A DNA stretch of 64,000 nucleotides from an uncultured Clostridia bacterium. GTDB lineage: Bacteria; Bacillota; Clostridia; Christensenellales; Borkfalkiaceae. Of this stretch, positions 50,389 to 58,878 are shown one piece after another (the first letter of the stretch is position 1; each line of letters starts with the position of its first letter). The stretch is from positions 156,780 through 220,779 of the forward strand of contig CAMFEK010000001.1 of assembly GCA_945949395.1 (NCBI GenBank), in the 5' to 3' direction. Below the pieces are notes generated by a model. It was not told the DNA's origin. It saw only the letters and a program-made list of their open reading frames with translations, and did not search any database. A program made the translations under genes and the position numbers.

Positions 50389-50400
50389 GAATAAGCAGAA

Positions 50401-50427
50401 AAAAACTCTCCTTCGGGAGAGTTTTTT
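50401..50427 (+). terminator. Terminator after the adhE operon
   Basis: AAAACTCTCC / GGAGAGTTTT hairpin followed by T run. Confidence 0.85.
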
Positions 50428-50525
50428 CATGCACAGGGGGCAGAGGGATTATATTTGTATAGATTTTACAATAATTTTACATTTCTGTATTATTTTATTA
50501 CACAAAAAATCTTGGCAGAAAAAAG

Positions 50526-50714
50526 GGGCGAGATGATACTGTATTCAATTTTAAGATTCCGAACGACCCTTCCGGCGTTCAGGCGCTCGCGGAGGCGGAC
50601 GGAAAAATCGTCGCCGCCCGGCAAAAGAATCAGCTCGTCACGGCATTTCATCCGGAGCTGACGGACGATTCGCGCGTGCACGCGTATTTTTTGGACATGG
50701 TTGCGGGAAGATAG
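50526..50714 (+). pseudogene. pdxT: C-terminal remnant of pdxT (PLP synthase glutaminase)
   Basis: One frame ending at TAG 50712 reads [20 protein letters not shown], then [15 protein letters not shown], which is the conserved C-terminus of PdxT, including the catalytic His-Glu pair (HPE). Only about 50 to 60 codons remain; the N-terminal two thirds, with the catalytic Cys and the oxyanion loop, are missing and no pdxS is nearby. No start codon in frame has a ribosome binding site. The upstream 100 bp are AT-rich and hold nothing I recognise. A relic of deletion or recombination is the best reading. Confidence 0.75.
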
Positions 50715-50736
50715 CTATCGGCAGGGAGAAAAAGCA

Positions 50737-51282
50737 ATGAAATACCGGGAAGAAATCGTATTGAAAAACGGCGAGGTTTGCCTGTTGAAACAGGGGGAAG
50801 CGCAGGATGCGGAGGAGGTTCTCCGCAGCTTTCTCCTCGCGCACGGGGAAACGGAATTTTTGGCGACCTATCCCGAAGAAAGCGCCTTTACGCCCGAATC
50901 AGAGCGGGCGTTCCTGCAAAGACAGGAGACGAGCGAGAACGCCGTCGAGCTTTGCGCCTTCGTGGGCGGAAAGGTAGTCGGTACGGCGGGCGTCCTGCCT
51001 GTGGGAATGCAGGAAAAGCTGCGCCACCGCGCCGTGTTCGGCGTCAGCGTGGAAAGGGAACATTGGGGCAAGGGCATAGGCAGGGCGCTCACGGCGGCTT
51101 GCATCGAATGCGCCAAACGGGCGGGTTATCTTCAGCTCGAGCTTGAAGCGGTGAGGGAAAACGAAAGAGCCGTCGCTCTGTACCAAAGTTTCGGCTTTAT
51201 CGTCTGCGGGAGCAATCCCAAAGGCTTCCGTACCCGTAGCGGTCGCTTTCAGGAGCTTGTATCCATGCGGTTGGAACTGTAA
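50737..51282 (+). CDS. GNAT-family N-acetyltransferase
   Basis: A 181-residue protein. The acetyl-CoA motif is VSVEREHWGKGIGRALTAAC, with the R/Q-x-x-G-x-G/A pattern (HWGKGIGRA) near residue 122. NERAVALYQSFGFIVCG is the typical C-terminal motif. The N-terminal half is closer to RimI/YhhY-like enzymes than to the GNAT at 23765. The substrate is unknown. GGGAGAA precedes ATG 50737. A terminator follows. Confidence 0.88.
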   Translation: MKYREEIVLKNGEVCLLKQGEAQDAEEVLRSFLLAHGETEFLATYPEESAFTPESERAFLQRQETSENAVELCAFVGGKVVGTAGVLPVGMQEKLRHRAVFGVSVEREHWGKGIGRALTAACIECAKRAGYLQLELEAVRENERAVALYQSFGFIVCGSNPKGFRTRSGRFQELVSMRLEL

Positions 51283-51288
51283 AAAAAT

Positions 51289-51339
51289 AACGCTTGCGAC
51301 GAAAGAGAAACATTTCCTCTTTCTCGCAAGCGTTTTTTT
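51289..51339. terminator. Two-way terminator between the GNAT and ridA genes
   Basis: AACGCTTGCGA / TCGCAAGCGTT with a second pairing (GAAAGAG / CTCTTTC) in the loop, and A and T runs on either side. Confidence 0.85.
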
Positions 51340-51349
51340 CGTTCGGCAC

Positions 51350-51721
51350 TTAAAGCTCCGCGATGACTTCCACTTCCGCTAAAACGTTTTTGGGGAGCGT
51401 CTTTACGGCTACGCAGCTCCTTGCGGGCTTTCCCGTGAAGTACTGACCGTACACTTCGTTAAATTTGGCGAAATCCGCCATGTCGGCTAAAAAGCAGGTG
51501 GTCTTTACCGCCTTTTCCAAAGAGGAACCCGCCTCTTCCAAAACGGCTTTCAGGTTTTGGCAAATTCTATGCGTCTGCGCCTCGATCCCCTCCGCCGTCA
51601 CGGTGTTCGTAGCGGGGTCGAGAGCGATCTGTCCGGACGTGAAAACGAGTCCGTTCACTTTCATTGCCTGCGAGTAAGGTCCGATCGCTGCGGGGGCGTT
51701 TTCGGTGTGTACAACTGTCAT
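51350..51721 (-). CDS. ridA: RidA family enamine/imine deaminase
   Basis: A 123-residue RidA (YjgF/YER057c/UK114) protein. The substrate-site Arg is in [13 protein letters not shown] near residue 105, and [14 protein letters not shown] and VEVEVIAEL-like ends (AEVEVIAEL) are typical. It hydrolyses reactive 2-aminoacrylate and 2-aminocrotonate released by PLP enzymes. It lies 16 nt after ilvA on the same strand, so product clean-up is coupled to its main source. AAGGAG precedes the ATG. Confidence 0.95.
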   Translation of the reverse strand: MTVVHTENAPAAIGPYSQAMKVNGLVFTSGQIALDPATNTVTAEGIEAQTHRICQNLKAVLEEAGSSLEKAVKTTCFLADMADFAKFNEVYGQYFTGKPARSCVAVKTLPKNVLAEVEVIAEL

Positions 51722-51737
51722 GTCTGAATTCTCCTTT

Positions 51738-52940
51738 TTATGCGTTTACTAATTTGAAACCGTTTTCGGCGAGCGCCTGCTTGATCGCTCTGATATGCTC
51801 GGCGTTTCTCGTCTCCACGGTGACGCGCAAAAAGCATCCGTTTACGGCGGAGCCTTCGTTTGCCCTCTCGTGGTGCACGCTCGTCACGTTGCCGCCGCAG
51901 TTTGCGATCACGGTGGATACGCCTACGAGCTGTCCGGGTTTATCCATGAGTTCCACGGTGAAGGTGCATCTTCTGCCGCTCATGAGAAGTCCCCTCGAAA
52001 TGACGCGGGAGAGAATGGTCACGTCGATGTTGCCGCCGGAAATCAGACAGCACACCTTTTTGCCCTTCAAGGAGGGAACCTTGTTGAACATCGCCGCCGC
52101 CAAAGATACGGCGCCCGCGCCTTCGGAGATCATCTTCTGATCCTCGATGAGGGCGAGAATGGCGGCAGATACTTCGTCGTCGGTTACGGTCACGATATCG
52201 TCCACGTACTTTTGGCAGAAATCAAAGGTGAGGTCGCCCGGTTCCTTCACCGCGATGCCGTCCGCAATGGTGGATACCGATTCGAGGCGCTCTATTTTGC
52301 CGTCGTGCAGGGAGTTGAACATACTCGGCGCGCCCGTCGCCTGCACGCCGTACACCTTAATGTCGGGATTGAGCGATTTTACGGCAAACGCCACGCCGGA
52401 GATGAGACCGCCGCCGCCTACGGGCACGAAGATGGCGTCGATATTCGGCATTTCGTCCAAAATCTCCAAGCCGATGGTGCCCTGCCCCGCGATGACGTCC
52501 TCGTCGTTAAAGGGATGAATGAAGGTATAGCCCTTTTCCTCTTTTAATTGAAGAGCCTTGGCGTAAGCGTCGTCGTAAACGCCGGGCACGAGGCAGATGT
52601 CCGCGCCGTAACTGCGAGTCGCCTCCACTTTGGAGATGGGGGCGCCGTCGGGCAGACAGATGAGCGCGGGAATACCGTTTTTCTGCGCGGCGAGCGCTAC
52701 GCCCTGCGCGTGGTTGCCTGCCGAGCAGGCGATAACGCCCTTTTCCTTCTCTTCCTTGGAGAGTTGGGAAATCTTAAAATATGCCCCCCTCACCTTAAAG
52801 GAGCCCGTCATCTGCAAGCATTCGGGCTTTAAGTAGATATCGCATTCCTTGGAAAGTTTCGGAGCATGGCGAAGCGCCGTGGGGCGGATCGCCTCTTTCA
52901 GCACGTGGGAAGCGCGGTAGATCTTGTTTAACGTCAACAT
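51738..52940 (-). CDS. ilvA: Threonine ammonia-lyase with ACT-like domain
   Basis: A 400-residue PLP enzyme that converts threonine to 2-oxobutyrate. The PLP Lys is in [14 protein letters not shown] (about residue 50). The phosphate loop is GGGGLISG and [11 protein letters not shown] is the substrate loop. The last 75 residues ([20 protein letters not shown] onward) form one ACT-type domain, as in the TdcB-like TIGR01127 group. It could feed isoleucine synthesis with IlvBND or serve threonine breakdown. The promoter is strong and lies upstream; the operon is ilvA-ridA. Confidence 0.95.
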   Translation of the reverse strand: MLTLNKIYRASHVLKEAIRPTALRHAPKLSKECDIYLKPECLQMTGSFKVRGAYFKISQLSKEEKEKGVIACSAGNHAQGVALAAQKNGIPALICLPDGAPISKVEATRSYGADICLVPGVYDDAYAKALQLKEEKGYTFIHPFNDEDVIAGQGTIGLEILDEMPNIDAIFVPVGGGGLISGVAFAVKSLNPDIKVYGVQATGAPSMFNSLHDGKIERLESVSTIADGIAVKEPGDLTFDFCQKYVDDIVTVTDDEVSAAILALIEDQKMISEGAGAVSLAAAMFNKVPSLKGKKVCCLISGGNIDVTILSRVISRGLLMSGRRCTFTVELMDKPGQLVGVSTVIANCGGNVTSVHHERANEGSAVNGCFLRVTVETRNAEHIRAIKQALAENGFKLVNA

Positions 52941-52977
52941 ATTCTTTTTACCTGTCTTTGTATAAAAATTCTTTTAC

Positions 52978-53006
52978 AGTATAACACCGCGATCCGACAA
53001 TGTCAA
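52978..53006 (-). promoter_or_regulatory. Promoter of ilvA-ridA
   Basis: TTGACA (53006-53001), 17-bp spacer, TATACT (52983-52978) on the minus strand. No T-box is present, unlike the ilvB operon. Confidence 0.83.
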
Positions 53007-53017
53007 ATCGTTGCCGA

Positions 53018-53054
53018 CAAAAACCGTGCTTTTCCTGCAGGAAAAACACGGTTT
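53018..53054 (-). terminator. Terminator after the lipoprotein gene at 53063
   Basis: AAACCGTG..TTTTCC / GGAAAA..CACGGTTT hairpin, then TTTTTG on the minus strand, just before the ilvA promoter. Confidence 0.8.
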
Positions 53055-53062
53055 GCGTTCTT

Positions 53063-53488
53063 TTATGCGTTTTTGAAGATGTCTAAAATTTCATGCGTGA
53101 GAAGTGTACTTTCGAGCAGCAATACGCAGGTGCCGTTGATGCGGTCGCTCTTTTCTAAAGAGTTGACGAGGTTTTTGAAGTCCGTGCTGTTCTCGTACTG
53201 CTCCACCATTTCCTTGGTGGTCTTGTAATCGGCGATCACGGCAAAGTGGGTGACGTCCTTGTAGACTACGTGAAGGGTCACGTTGGGTTCCACTTCGTTG
53301 CCCTCTTCGTCGGTGTAGGTCAGATAGTTCTTTACCTTTTCCACGTAAGAAGCGACGGTGTCCGATTCGTAGTATCCTTCCTTCTCGAACGCCTTGAATA
53401 CTCTTCCGTACGTGCTGCAGGAGCAGAAACATACGAGCAGGCAAAGGAGCGTTGCAAGGAGGGCGGAAAGTTTCATTGTTTTTTTCAT
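53063..53488 (-). CDS. Small lipoprotein of unknown function
   Basis: A 141-residue protein with a hydrophobic leader ending CLLVCFCSCS, in which the last Cys (about 25) in FCSC is the likely lipidation site. The mature part is helical and charged, with DTVASYVEKVKNYLTYTDEEGNEVEP and KTTKEMVEQYENSTDFKNLVNSLEKS. No family is recognised. The promoter is TTGACA (53551-53546), 17-bp spacer and TATAAT (53528-53523). Transcribed alone. Confidence 0.78.
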   Translation of the reverse strand: MKKTMKLSALLATLLCLLVCFCSCSTYGRVFKAFEKEGYYESDTVASYVEKVKNYLTYTDEEGNEVEPNVTLHVVYKDVTHFAVIADYKTTKEMVEQYENSTDFKNLVNSLEKSDRINGTCVLLLESTLLTHEILDIFKNA

Positions 53489-53625
53489 GATAAATACCTC
53501 TCTTCTTATTTATGATATCATCATTATAGGAAAAAAGTTCCCGTTTGTCAAGAAGCCTGCAAATACAAATTCTGCCATTCTGTTTTGTTATTTCACGCGA
53601 GGGCTCGGAAAAGTTTTTTTTCTTT

Positions 53626-53654
53626 TTGACTTTTGCCTTTCGTTGTGCTACAAT
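53626..53654 (+). promoter_or_regulatory. Promoter of the flavoprotein pair
   Basis: TTGACT (53626-53631), 17-bp spacer, TACAAT (53649-53654), about 15 nt before the ribosome binding site. Confidence 0.8.
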
Positions 53655-53675
53655 AAGAGGGAAAAGGAGGGCTTT

Positions 53676-54851
53676 ATGAGGAAATACGACATCGCCATCG
53701 TCGGCGGCGGCGCTTCGGGCTTGCTGCTGTCTTGTCTGCTCGCAGAGCGGGGCAAGAAAAATTTTATTCTCCTCGAACGAAACGACCGCTTGGGGAAAAA
53801 GCTCTCCGCTACGGGCAACGGACAGGGAAATATCACCAACCTCGATATGAGCGCGGAGCATTTTTATTCGGACGAAAAAGAAAAGGTCTCTTCCCTGCTC
53901 TCCCGCTTTTCGCAAAGGGAACTTCTCTCCTTTTTGGAAAAGTTGGGCGGTCTCTTCGAGGCGGACGAGCGGGGCAGGGTATATCCCGCCTCCAAGCAGG
54001 CGTCCTCCGTCACCGATCTGCTGCGCGGCTACCTTTCGGCAAAGGGAGTTTCCGTGCGGACGGGTTTTTTCGTGCGGGAAGTTACCTGCTCCGATGGCTT
54101 TTGCCTGAAAGGGGAGGGGGAAGAGCTGTTTTGCTCTCGCCTCGTGCTCTGCGGCGGCGGCATGGCGCAAAAGAACTTCGGCAGCGACGGGAATATGTAT
54201 GAGATCGCGAAAAAATTCGGGCATACCGTCGTAAAGCCGCATCCTTCCTTGGTGCAGATCAAAACGGACGCCGAGCCCATCAAAGGCTTAAAGGGCATTC
54301 GCGCGGACGTGCGCTTATCCGCCTTCGACGGGGGAAAGACGCTCGGCGTAAGCGAGGGGGACGTCATCTTCACCGACTACGGCGTGAGCGGCAACGCGGT
54401 GTTCTATCTTTCGCCAAAGCTGGCGGATCGAACGTCTGCGACGCTCTCGATAGAGTTTTTGCCGAACGTGACGAGGGAAAAGCTCGTTTCTCTCTTGAAA
54501 AATAAGATCGCGTCGAGAAAAGACGTGGAGAAATCGGAAATATTAAGCTGTTTTTTGAACAATCAGATCGGTCGCAACGTGGTGCGCCGCGCGCCCGCTT
54601 TCACGGCGGAGGCGCTCGTGGACACGCTCAAAGACTATAAATTGCAGTATAGGGGCACGCTCGGGTTCGATTACGCGCAGGTGACGCGGGGCGGCGTTCC
54701 GCTCAAAGAGACGGATTTTGCTTTGCAGAGCAAAAAGAAGAAAAATTTATATTTCTGCGGCGAACTTTTGAACGTGGACGGCGATTGCGGCGGGTATAAC
54801 CTGCAATGGGCGTTCTCCTCCGCGTATGCCGTCGCGCAGGCGTTATTATAA
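53676..54851 (+). CDS. NAD(P)/FAD-dependent oxidoreductase, BaiN/HI0933 family
   Basis: A 391-residue flavoprotein. VGGGASGLLLSCLLAERG is the FAD-binding motif, followed by LGKKLSATGNGQGNITN, the hallmark of the HI0933/YhiN/BaiN group. The C-terminus has FCGELLNVDGDCGGYNLQWAFSSAYAVAQ, which closes the FAD site. Some members reduce bile acid intermediates; others have unknown roles, so the name does not prove activity. AAAAGGAGG precedes ATG 53676. The downstream flavoprotein starts 2 nt after its stop. Confidence 0.9.
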   Translation: MRKYDIAIVGGGASGLLLSCLLAERGKKNFILLERNDRLGKKLSATGNGQGNITNLDMSAEHFYSDEKEKVSSLLSRFSQRELLSFLEKLGGLFEADERGRVYPASKQASSVTDLLRGYLSAKGVSVRTGFFVREVTCSDGFCLKGEGEELFCSRLVLCGGGMAQKNFGSDGNMYEIAKKFGHTVVKPHPSLVQIKTDAEPIKGLKGIRADVRLSAFDGGKTLGVSEGDVIFTDYGVSGNAVFYLSPKLADRTSATLSIEFLPNVTREKLVSLLKNKIASRKDVEKSEILSCFLNNQIGRNVVRRAPAFTAEALVDTLKDYKLQYRGTLGFDYAQVTRGGVPLKETDFALQSKKKKNLYFCGELLNVDGDCGGYNLQWAFSSAYAVAQALL

Positions 54852-54853
54852 AG

Positions 54854-56380
54854 ATGATACAGACTTTTTCTAACTTAAAACTGAATATACGCGAGGGGGA
54901 AAGGGAGTTAAGGCGCCTCGTCGAAAAGAAACTCGGCGGCAGGGCGGCGTATTTCCGTATCGTAAAAAAATCCCTCGACGCCAGAAAAAAAGAGGACATT
55001 CGATGGATATACACCGTCGAATGCGCCAAGCAAGAGGTAAAGCTCCCTGTAAAAACTTGGAAAAAAGTGAGGAGGCAGCCCGAGCAAGTCCTCATCGTCG
55101 GCAGCGGTCCCGCGGGACTCTTTTGCGCCGTGCAGCTCATTCGTCGGGGCATTCGCCCCATCGTCGTGGAGAGGGGCAAGTGCGTGGAGGAGCGAAAGAA
55201 GGATATCGACGCCTTTTCCCTCACGAGGACGCTCGATCCCGAAAGCAACGTGCAGTTCGGCGAGGGGGGTGCGGGGACCTTTTCGGACGGAAAACTCAAC
55301 ACGCAGACGAACGGCACCTACAATCGGGAGGTCGTCGAAACCTTCGTGCAGTTCGGCGCGCCCGAGGATATTCTCTATCTCGCCAAACCGCACATCGGGA
55401 GCGACAATCTCTCCTTTGTCGTCCGCAATATGCGCGAATATATTCGCGCGAACGGGGGCGAGGTGCTCTTTTCCACGAAACTTACGGATATTCAAACGGA
55501 AGGGGACGCCGTCGCGGCGGCGGTTCTTTCGGACGGGAGGGTGATTAAGACGAGCGAGCTGATCCTCGCGCTCGGTCACAGCGCGCGGGACACCTTTGAA
55601 ATGCTCTATCGCCGCGGCGTCGCGCTCGAACAAAAGGAGTTCGCCGTGGGGTTCCGCATCGAGCACCTGCAAAAAAATATCGGCTTGGCGCAGTACGGAA
55701 AGGACTATTCCCTGCTCCCCGCCGCGGATTATAAGTTGGTTTCGCACACGAACGAGCGGGCGGCGTTCACCTTCTGTATGTGCCCGGGCGGGTTCGTCAT
55801 GCCCGCCGCGAGCGAGGAGGGCGGCGTGGTCGTCAACGGCATGAGCTGTTATAAGCGGGATGGCGTCAATGCCAATTCCGCGCTCGTCGCGCAGGTAAAA
55901 AGAGAGGACTTCGGCGGCGAACACCCCTTGGCGGGCGTCGAATTTCAGCGCGGGCTGGAGCGCAAAGCGTTTTTACTCGGCGGTTCATCTTTTCGCGCGC
56001 CCGTGCAGCTGGTGGGGGATTTTTTGCGGAATCGGGCGAGCTCCCGCTTCGGGGAAGTGATTCCCTCCTACGCGGCGGGCACGAGTTTTGCGAATTTACG
56101 GGAATGTCTGCCCGACGCGCTGACCCGTTCGATCGCGGAAGCCATTCCCGACATGGGCAGAAGATTGAGGGGGTTCGACTGTCCCGACGCCGTCTTCACG
56201 GGCGTGGAGTCGAGAACGAGCTCTCCCGTCAGAATCGTGCGGGGAGAAGGTTACGAGAGCGTCCGTTTTCACGGACTGTATCCCATCGGGGAGGGCGCCG
56301 GCTATGCGGGCGGCATCACCTCGGCGGCGGCGGACGGCTTACGTTGCGCCGATCTCATTGCCGATCAATATAGTGAATAA
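54854..56380 (+). CDS. FAD-dependent oxidoreductase, COG2509 family
   Basis: A 508-residue protein. An N-terminal domain of about 80 residues (NLKLNIREGERELRRLVEKKL) precedes LIVGSGPAGLFCAVQLIRRG, the FAD motif. NVQFGEGGAGTFSDGKLNTQ and the end PIGEGAGYAGGITSAAADG fit the uncharacterised COG2509 dehydrogenases, of which the protein at 6757-8130 is a shorter relative lacking the N-terminal domain. There is no clear ribosome binding site and only 2 nt from the preceding stop, so translation is probably coupled. Substrate unknown. Confidence 0.88.
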   Translation: MIQTFSNLKLNIREGERELRRLVEKKLGGRAAYFRIVKKSLDARKKEDIRWIYTVECAKQEVKLPVKTWKKVRRQPEQVLIVGSGPAGLFCAVQLIRRGIRPIVVERGKCVEERKKDIDAFSLTRTLDPESNVQFGEGGAGTFSDGKLNTQTNGTYNREVVETFVQFGAPEDILYLAKPHIGSDNLSFVVRNMREYIRANGGEVLFSTKLTDIQTEGDAVAAAVLSDGRVIKTSELILALGHSARDTFEMLYRRGVALEQKEFAVGFRIEHLQKNIGLAQYGKDYSLLPAADYKLVSHTNERAAFTFCMCPGGFVMPAASEEGGVVVNGMSCYKRDGVNANSALVAQVKREDFGGEHPLAGVEFQRGLERKAFLLGGSSFRAPVQLVGDFLRNRASSRFGEVIPSYAAGTSFANLRECLPDALTRSIAEAIPDMGRRLRGFDCPDAVFTGVESRTSSPVRIVRGEGYESVRFHGLYPIGEGAGYAGGITSAAADGLRCADLIADQYSE

Positions 56381-56402
56381 AAGGAAGGAATAACATAAAA
56401 CC

Positions 56403-56708
56403 ATGAAAGCAACCAAAGTATTGAATATCGTATTCGGCTGTATCGCCATCGTATCCTGTCTGTTTTCCCTGGGGATTTTCTTTTTCAACGTGATTCCCGC
56501 GATAGGGGAGGAGAACGGATTGCTCGCGGCGGTGATCGCTCTGATCTCGCTGTTCCACTTTATCGCGCTCGCCGTGCTTGCCGTTCCCTTCGTGATCGAA
56601 TGCGTTCTGGCGAAGAAGTACCGCGTGAACATCCTGTTTTTCATCATCACGTTTGCGCTCGCGGTCGTGCTCAATTCCGCCGTATTGCTTTCGGCGTATC
56701 TGCTGTAA
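56403..56708 (+). CDS. Small membrane protein, three helices
   Basis: A 101-residue protein with hydrophobic segments at about 5-28, 38-65 and 74-98, and short charged links. No family is recognised. AAGGAAGG lies 14 to 20 nt upstream of ATG 56403, a little far. It follows the flavoprotein gene by 22 nt and ends at a terminator, so it is the last gene of that operon. Confidence 0.65.
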   Translation: MKATKVLNIVFGCIAIVSCLFSLGIFFFNVIPAIGEENGLLAAVIALISLFHFIALAVLAVPFVIECVLAKKYRVNILFFIITFALAVVLNSAVLLSAYLL

Positions 56709-56715
56709 GAAAGAA

Positions 56716-56753
56716 CATCCGCCCCGCACTTTTTGGCGGGACGGATGATTTTA
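56716..56753 (+). terminator. Terminator after the flavoprotein operon
   Basis: CATCCG..CCCGC / GCGGG..CGGATG hairpin, then ATTTTATATTTTC. Confidence 0.75.
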
Positions 56754-56780
56754 TATTTTCGTAAATGAAATTCAAAAACA

Positions 56781-57132
56781 GATTTGAGTCGGTCTGTAAG
56801 CCGAGTTCTGTCGTGTACGGTTATCTATCTAGCCCTACCGTCGCCGATAGGTTCAAGCGATATTCACGGTAATGCGTCGGACGAGCAGCCCTGTGTGACG
56901 CATACCCAATCTTGCATCGGATGGGGTTTACATTGCCACCCGTGTTACCACGGATGCGGTGAGCTCTTGCCTCGCCGTTCCACCCTTACAGCTTGCGCTG
57001 CGGTATATTTCTGTTGCACTTTCCTTAAAGTCGCCTTCACCTGACGTTATCAGGCATCCTGCTCTTCGATGCTCGGACTTTCCTCATGGCGCCGTTCAAA
57101 GGCGCCCCGCAACCGTATAACCGACTCAAATC
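56781..57132 (-). ncRNA. rnpB: RNase P RNA, type A
   Basis: The minus strand has the conserved core of RNase P RNA: GAGGAAAGTCCGAGC near the 5' end, AGTGCAACAGAAA, AAGGGTGGAACGGCGAGG, GAGCTCACCG, and ACAGAACTCGGCTTACAG near the 3' end. The two ends pair in a 13-bp P1 helix (GATTTGAGTCGGT / ACCGACTCAAATC). GCAGGATGCCTGATAACGTCAGG fits the ancestral A type. TATAAT with an extended TG lies at 57144-57139 and places the start at the 5' end. It matures tRNA 5' ends. Confidence 0.95.
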
Positions 57133-57167
57133 TAACTCATTATAACATATTTTTTACGAAATGGGTA

Positions 57168-57196
57168 TTGATTTTTACGAAGAAAAAAGATAAAAT
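57168..57196 (+). promoter_or_regulatory. Promoter of the pyruvate kinase gene
   Basis: TTGATT (57168-57173), 17-bp spacer, TAAAAT (57191-57196), divergent from rnpB. Confidence 0.78.
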
Positions 57197-57237
57197 AAAA
57201 GAAAATCATAAAAAAAATTCCATAAGAGGTATTTTAG

Positions 57238-58656
57238 ATGAAAAAAACGAAAATCGTCTGCACGCTCGGACCTTCCACCGAGAGCAAGGAAGTGCTTTCC
57301 AAAATGTACGACGCCGGCATGAACGTATGCCGCATCAACTTCTCGCACGGCACGCACGAGGATCACGCAAAGAAGATCGCCATGGTCAAGGAACTTCGGC
57401 AGGAGCGCGGCATCTCCCTTCCCATTCTTCTCGACACCAAAGGTCCCGAGTTCCGCACGGGGACCTATCGCAACGGCAAAATAACCCTGAAGGCGGGGGA
57501 TATCTTCACCTTCACCTCCGACGAGGTGGAGGGCGACGAAACGCGCGTTTCCGTCTCCTATAAAGAGATCGCCTCCACCATGCTCCCCGGCGACAAGATT
57601 CTGCTCAACAACGGGCTCATGGTATTCGAGGTGCTCCGCGTGGAAGGCAGTAACGTCGTCACGAAAGTTTTGGAGGGCGGCGAGACGAGCAACCGCAAAA
57701 GCATGTTCTTCCCCGATAAGCAGTTGAAACTCAAATTCCTTTCCGAACAGGATAAATCCGACCTTCTTTTCGGCATTGCGCAGGGGGTGGATTTCGTGGC
57801 GCTCTCCTTCGTGTCCACGGCGCAGGACGTCGTCGAAGTCAAGGAATTTTTGAAGGTCAACGGCGGGGCGGACATCGACGTGATCGCAAAGATCGAAAAC
57901 CGCACGGGCGTGAACAATCTCGACGAAATTCTCGCCGTATGCGACGGCATCATGGTCGCGCGCGGCGATCTCGGCGTGGAGATCCCCTTCGAGGAGCTCC
58001 CCTATATTCAAAAGGATATCATTTCCGCCTGCCGACGGGTGGGCAAGCGCGTCATCACGGCTACGGAGATGCTCGAATCCATGATCCATCAGCCCCGCCC
58101 CACGCGAGCGGAGATCTCCGACGTGGCGAACGCCGTATACGACGGCACTTCCGCCGTCATGCTTTCGGGTGAGACCGCGGCGGGCGCGTACCCCGTAGAG
58201 GCGGTTCGCGCGATGGCGAAGATCGCCATGCAGGCGGAGGAAAAGACGCATTATATCCAAAAGCTCGACGAGCGGGAATACACGATCCGCAACTCGTCCG
58301 AGGCGCTCTCGCACGCCGCGAGTATGCTCGCAAAGGACGTGGGGGCGAAGGCGATCGTCGTGTGCACCCGCAGCGGCGGTACGGCGCGCATGGTCTCCCG
58401 TTTCCGTCCCATGATCGATATCGTCGGCATGACGACGGACGAAAAGGCGTTTAGAAAGCTCGCTTTGAGCTGGGGCATCATTCCCGTCATGGCGGAGGAC
58501 GTGTATACTTCCGTCGATACGCTGTTCTATTTTGCCAAGCGCGCGGCAAAGATAGCGGGCGTGGCGAAGAAGGGGGACGTCATCGTCATCACGGGCGGCA
58601 ATCCCAACGGCAAGAGCGGCAACTCTTCCATGATGAATATCGAAACGCTCTCTTAA
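57238..58656 (+). CDS. pyk: Pyruvate kinase
   Basis: A 472-residue enzyme catalysing phosphoenolpyruvate plus ADP to pyruvate plus ATP. The N-terminal KTKIVCTLGPSTESKEVL, RINFSHGTHEDH, the active-site Lys region VIAKIENRTGV, and MVARGDLGVEIPFEELP are all present. The C-terminal domain ends near residue 472, so the extra PEP-utiliser-like domain of Bacillus Pyk is absent. GAGGT precedes the ATG. It stands alone, followed by a strong terminator. Confidence 0.97.
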   Translation: MKKTKIVCTLGPSTESKEVLSKMYDAGMNVCRINFSHGTHEDHAKKIAMVKELRQERGISLPILLDTKGPEFRTGTYRNGKITLKAGDIFTFTSDEVEGDETRVSVSYKEIASTMLPGDKILLNNGLMVFEVLRVEGSNVVTKVLEGGETSNRKSMFFPDKQLKLKFLSEQDKSDLLFGIAQGVDFVALSFVSTAQDVVEVKEFLKVNGGADIDVIAKIENRTGVNNLDEILAVCDGIMVARGDLGVEIPFEELPYIQKDIISACRRVGKRVITATEMLESMIHQPRPTRAEISDVANAVYDGTSAVMLSGETAAGAYPVEAVRAMAKIAMQAEEKTHYIQKLDEREYTIRNSSEALSHAASMLAKDVGAKAIVVCTRSGGTARMVSRFRPMIDIVGMTTDEKAFRKLALSWGIIPVMAEDVYTSVDTLFYFAKRAAKIAGVAKKGDVIVITGGNPNGKSGNSSMMNIETLS

Positions 58657-58672
58657 AATAAGGACTTTGTTG

Positions 58673-58722
58673 AACGCCCGAAAGATTTTTTCAGAAGGGA
58701 AAATCTTTCGGGCGTTATTTTC
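58673..58722 (+). terminator. Terminator after pyk
   Basis: AACGCCCGAAAGATTTT / AAAATCTTTCGGGCGTT, a 17-bp perfect stem, followed by ATTTTC. Confidence 0.85.
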
Positions 58723-58878
58723 TATCAAAAAGGACAAAAATCTCCGTAAATCGTGTGAAAATTGTTAATTTGAAAAAAATTCTAAAAATTTATGTAATTT
58801 ATTTGGAAAATGGGCGGTTTTTATATTATAATGGAGAGGAAATAGTTGCAAGCTATAATAAAATACAGGAAGGAAAAA

